A stretch of DNA of 7,054 nucleotides from Acidobacteriota bacterium (GTDB taxonomy: Bacteria > Acidobacteriota > Polarisedimenticolia > Gp22-AA2): the NCBI GenBank assembly GCA_016202915.1, contig JACQNT010000186.1, positions 1 through 7,054 on the forward strand. Direction: 5' to 3'. The number at the start of each line of letters is the position of its first letter. Position 1 is the first letter of the stretch. The notes under the pieces were generated by a model. It was not told the DNA's origin. It worked only from the letters and a program-made list of their open reading frames with translations, and did no database searches. The position numbers and the translations under genes were made by a program. Shown in pieces: positions 6,363-7,054 of this stretch.

Positions 6363-6408
6363 ATCCTTGCACGGCCGACAGTCTAGGAGCCTGTCCGGGA
6401 AATGGCAA
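6363..6408 (-). promoter_or_regulatory. Predicted sigma70 promoter and ribosome site for the leftward block
   Basis: On the - strand, TTGCCA (6403-6408, 5 of 6 to TTGACA) is followed after 17 bases by TAGACT (6380-6385, 4 of 6 to TATAAT). A transcript would begin near 6373, leaving a short leader that contains the Shine-Dalgarno-like AAGGAT (6363-6368) before the ATG at 6352-6354. This is the best promoter match in the 83-base gap between the divergent genes and one of its more A+T-rich stretches. I saw no equally good promoter for the rightward gene. Confidence 0.5.
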
Positions 6409-6437
6409 TGGCCGCACGGTCGGAGTCGAGGGGGTCC

Positions 6438-7054
6438 ATGGGACGATTCCCACGCCGATCCTTCTACCGGAGGCCGGTCCTCGAGGTCGCCCGCGATCTC
6501 CTGGGGATGACCCTCGTCCGGGAGGTGCGCGACGGAAAGGGCGCCACGCTCCGTCTCGCGGGGCGCATCGTCGAGGTGGAGGCCTACGACGGGGAGAGCG
6601 ACCTGGCCTGTCATGCCTCGAAGGGGTTCACGAAGCGGACGGAGCCGATGTTCGGCGAGGCGGGACATGCCTACATCTACCTGGTCTACGGCATGCACTG
6701 CTGCCTGAACGTCGTCACCGGGCCGGTCGGCTACCCGGCCGCGGTCCTGATCCGCGCCGTCGAGCCTCTCGCGGGGTGCGATCGGGCCGGGCGCGTCCGC
6801 GCCCGGCCGCGCCAGATCGCCAGCGGCCCGGGGAAGCTCACGCGCGCCTTCCGGATCGACCTGTCGCTGAACCGCGTCGATCTCTGCGACCCGGGGCCCC
6901 TCTACATCGAGCGCGGTCAACGAGTCCCCGGGCGGCTGATCGTCCGCGGGCCACGCATCGGCGTCGAGTACGCCGGCGCCTGGTCGCGTCAGCCGTGGCG
7001 GTTCGGCGTGCGTGGATCGGCGTCCCTCTCCCGGCCGTTCCCCGACCGGCGCGA
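6438..7054 (+). CDS. mpg: 3-methyladenine DNA glycosylase (AAG/MPG family), C-terminus cut by window edge
   Basis: Monofunctional base-excision-repair enzyme that removes alkylated purines such as 3-methyladenine and hypoxanthine by flipping the base out. The open frame gives 205 codons to the window edge with no stop; family members are about 190-210 residues, so only a few residues are likely missing. Key residues align with the human enzyme: catalytic Glu E48 and Y50 (VEVEAYDG; human E125, Y127), H59 (human H136), stacking Y81, DNA-intercalating Y84 in YLVYGMHCCLN (human Y159, Y162) and N91 (human N169). LIRAVEP (104-110) and SGPGKLTRAF (129-138) are further family blocks. The ATG at 6438 has GAGGGG shortly ahead. 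It is transcribed away from the protease and metal block and is probably unrelated in function; the shared gap is 83 bases. Confidence 0.95.
   Translation, partial: MGRFPRRSFYRRPVLEVARDLLGMTLVREVRDGKGATLRLAGRIVEVEAYDGESDLACHASKGFTKRTEPMFGEAGHAYIYLVYGMHCCLNVVTGPVGYPAAVLIRAVEPLAGCDRAGRVRARPRQIASGPGKLTRAFRIDLSLNRVDLCDPGPLYIERGQRVPGRLIVRGPRIGVEYAGAWSRQPWRFGVRGSASLSRPFPDRR

Noticed and set aside
6355..6453. A longer site-2 protease starting near 6453
   Set aside because: It would overlap the start of the divergent glycosylase gene and include the predicted promoter; the added 33 residues do not look like family sequence. The ATG at 6354 gives the usual start.
6354..6920. A 188-codon - strand frame antisense to the glycosylase
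   Set aside because: The + strand frame has all AAG/MPG catalytic residues in order; the antisense product has no domain features.
1..7054. CRISPR array, tRNA, insertion sequence or phage signature
   Set aside because: No regularly spaced direct repeats, tRNA-like cloverleaf, transposase motif or terminal inverted repeats were seen; almost all bases are in metabolic or transport genes.

Overview
The window is very G+C-rich (about two thirds or more by eye) and densely coding. G or C dominates third codon positions, and several starts are GTG. An outer-membrane beta-barrel protein, a periplasmic binding protein without a lipobox, and strong Shine-Dalgarno sites point to a diderm (Gram-negative) bacterium with a high-GC genome, perhaps an acidobacterial or similar environmental lineage. 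The lineage is an inference; no rRNA or other marker is present.

Layout from right to left. At the right edge, on the + strand, is a 3-methyladenine DNA glycosylase (AAG/MPG family) that runs off the window very near its expected C-terminus. It diverges from a leftward block across an 83-base gap that holds a good sigma70-type promoter for the block. All other genes lie on the - strand. In order of transcription they are: a site-2 protease (M50) with two CBS domains; a FecCD/BtuC-type ABC permease; its FecE/BtuD-type ATPase; a 102-residue membrane-anchored protein with a His/Met/CxxC cluster; a 126-base gap with an inverted repeat; an outer-membrane beta-barrel protein with a coiled-coil and Pro/Ala linker at its N-terminus; a ZnuA-like Zn/Mn binding protein; and the start of an ABC-3 (ZnuB-like) metal permease that leaves the window on the left.

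How they may work together. The left half looks like a trans-envelope metal uptake line: outer-membrane channel, then periplasmic metal-binding protein, then inner-membrane ABC-3 permease. Gaps of 10 and 4 bases mean these genes are almost certainly co-transcribed. The middle pair (permease and ATPase overlapping by 23 bases) is an importer of the siderophore/haem/cobalamin class, but no binding protein of that class is encoded here. The small CxxC protein sits between the two transporters. Only one ATPase is visible for two permeases; a ZnuC-type ATPase may lie beyond the left edge. The main points of interest are the side-by-side arrangement of two importer classes, the missing FecCD-type binding protein, the small His/Cys protein and the unusual outer-membrane protein. 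None of these proves a new system. I saw no tRNA, rRNA, CRISPR array, insertion sequence or phage gene.
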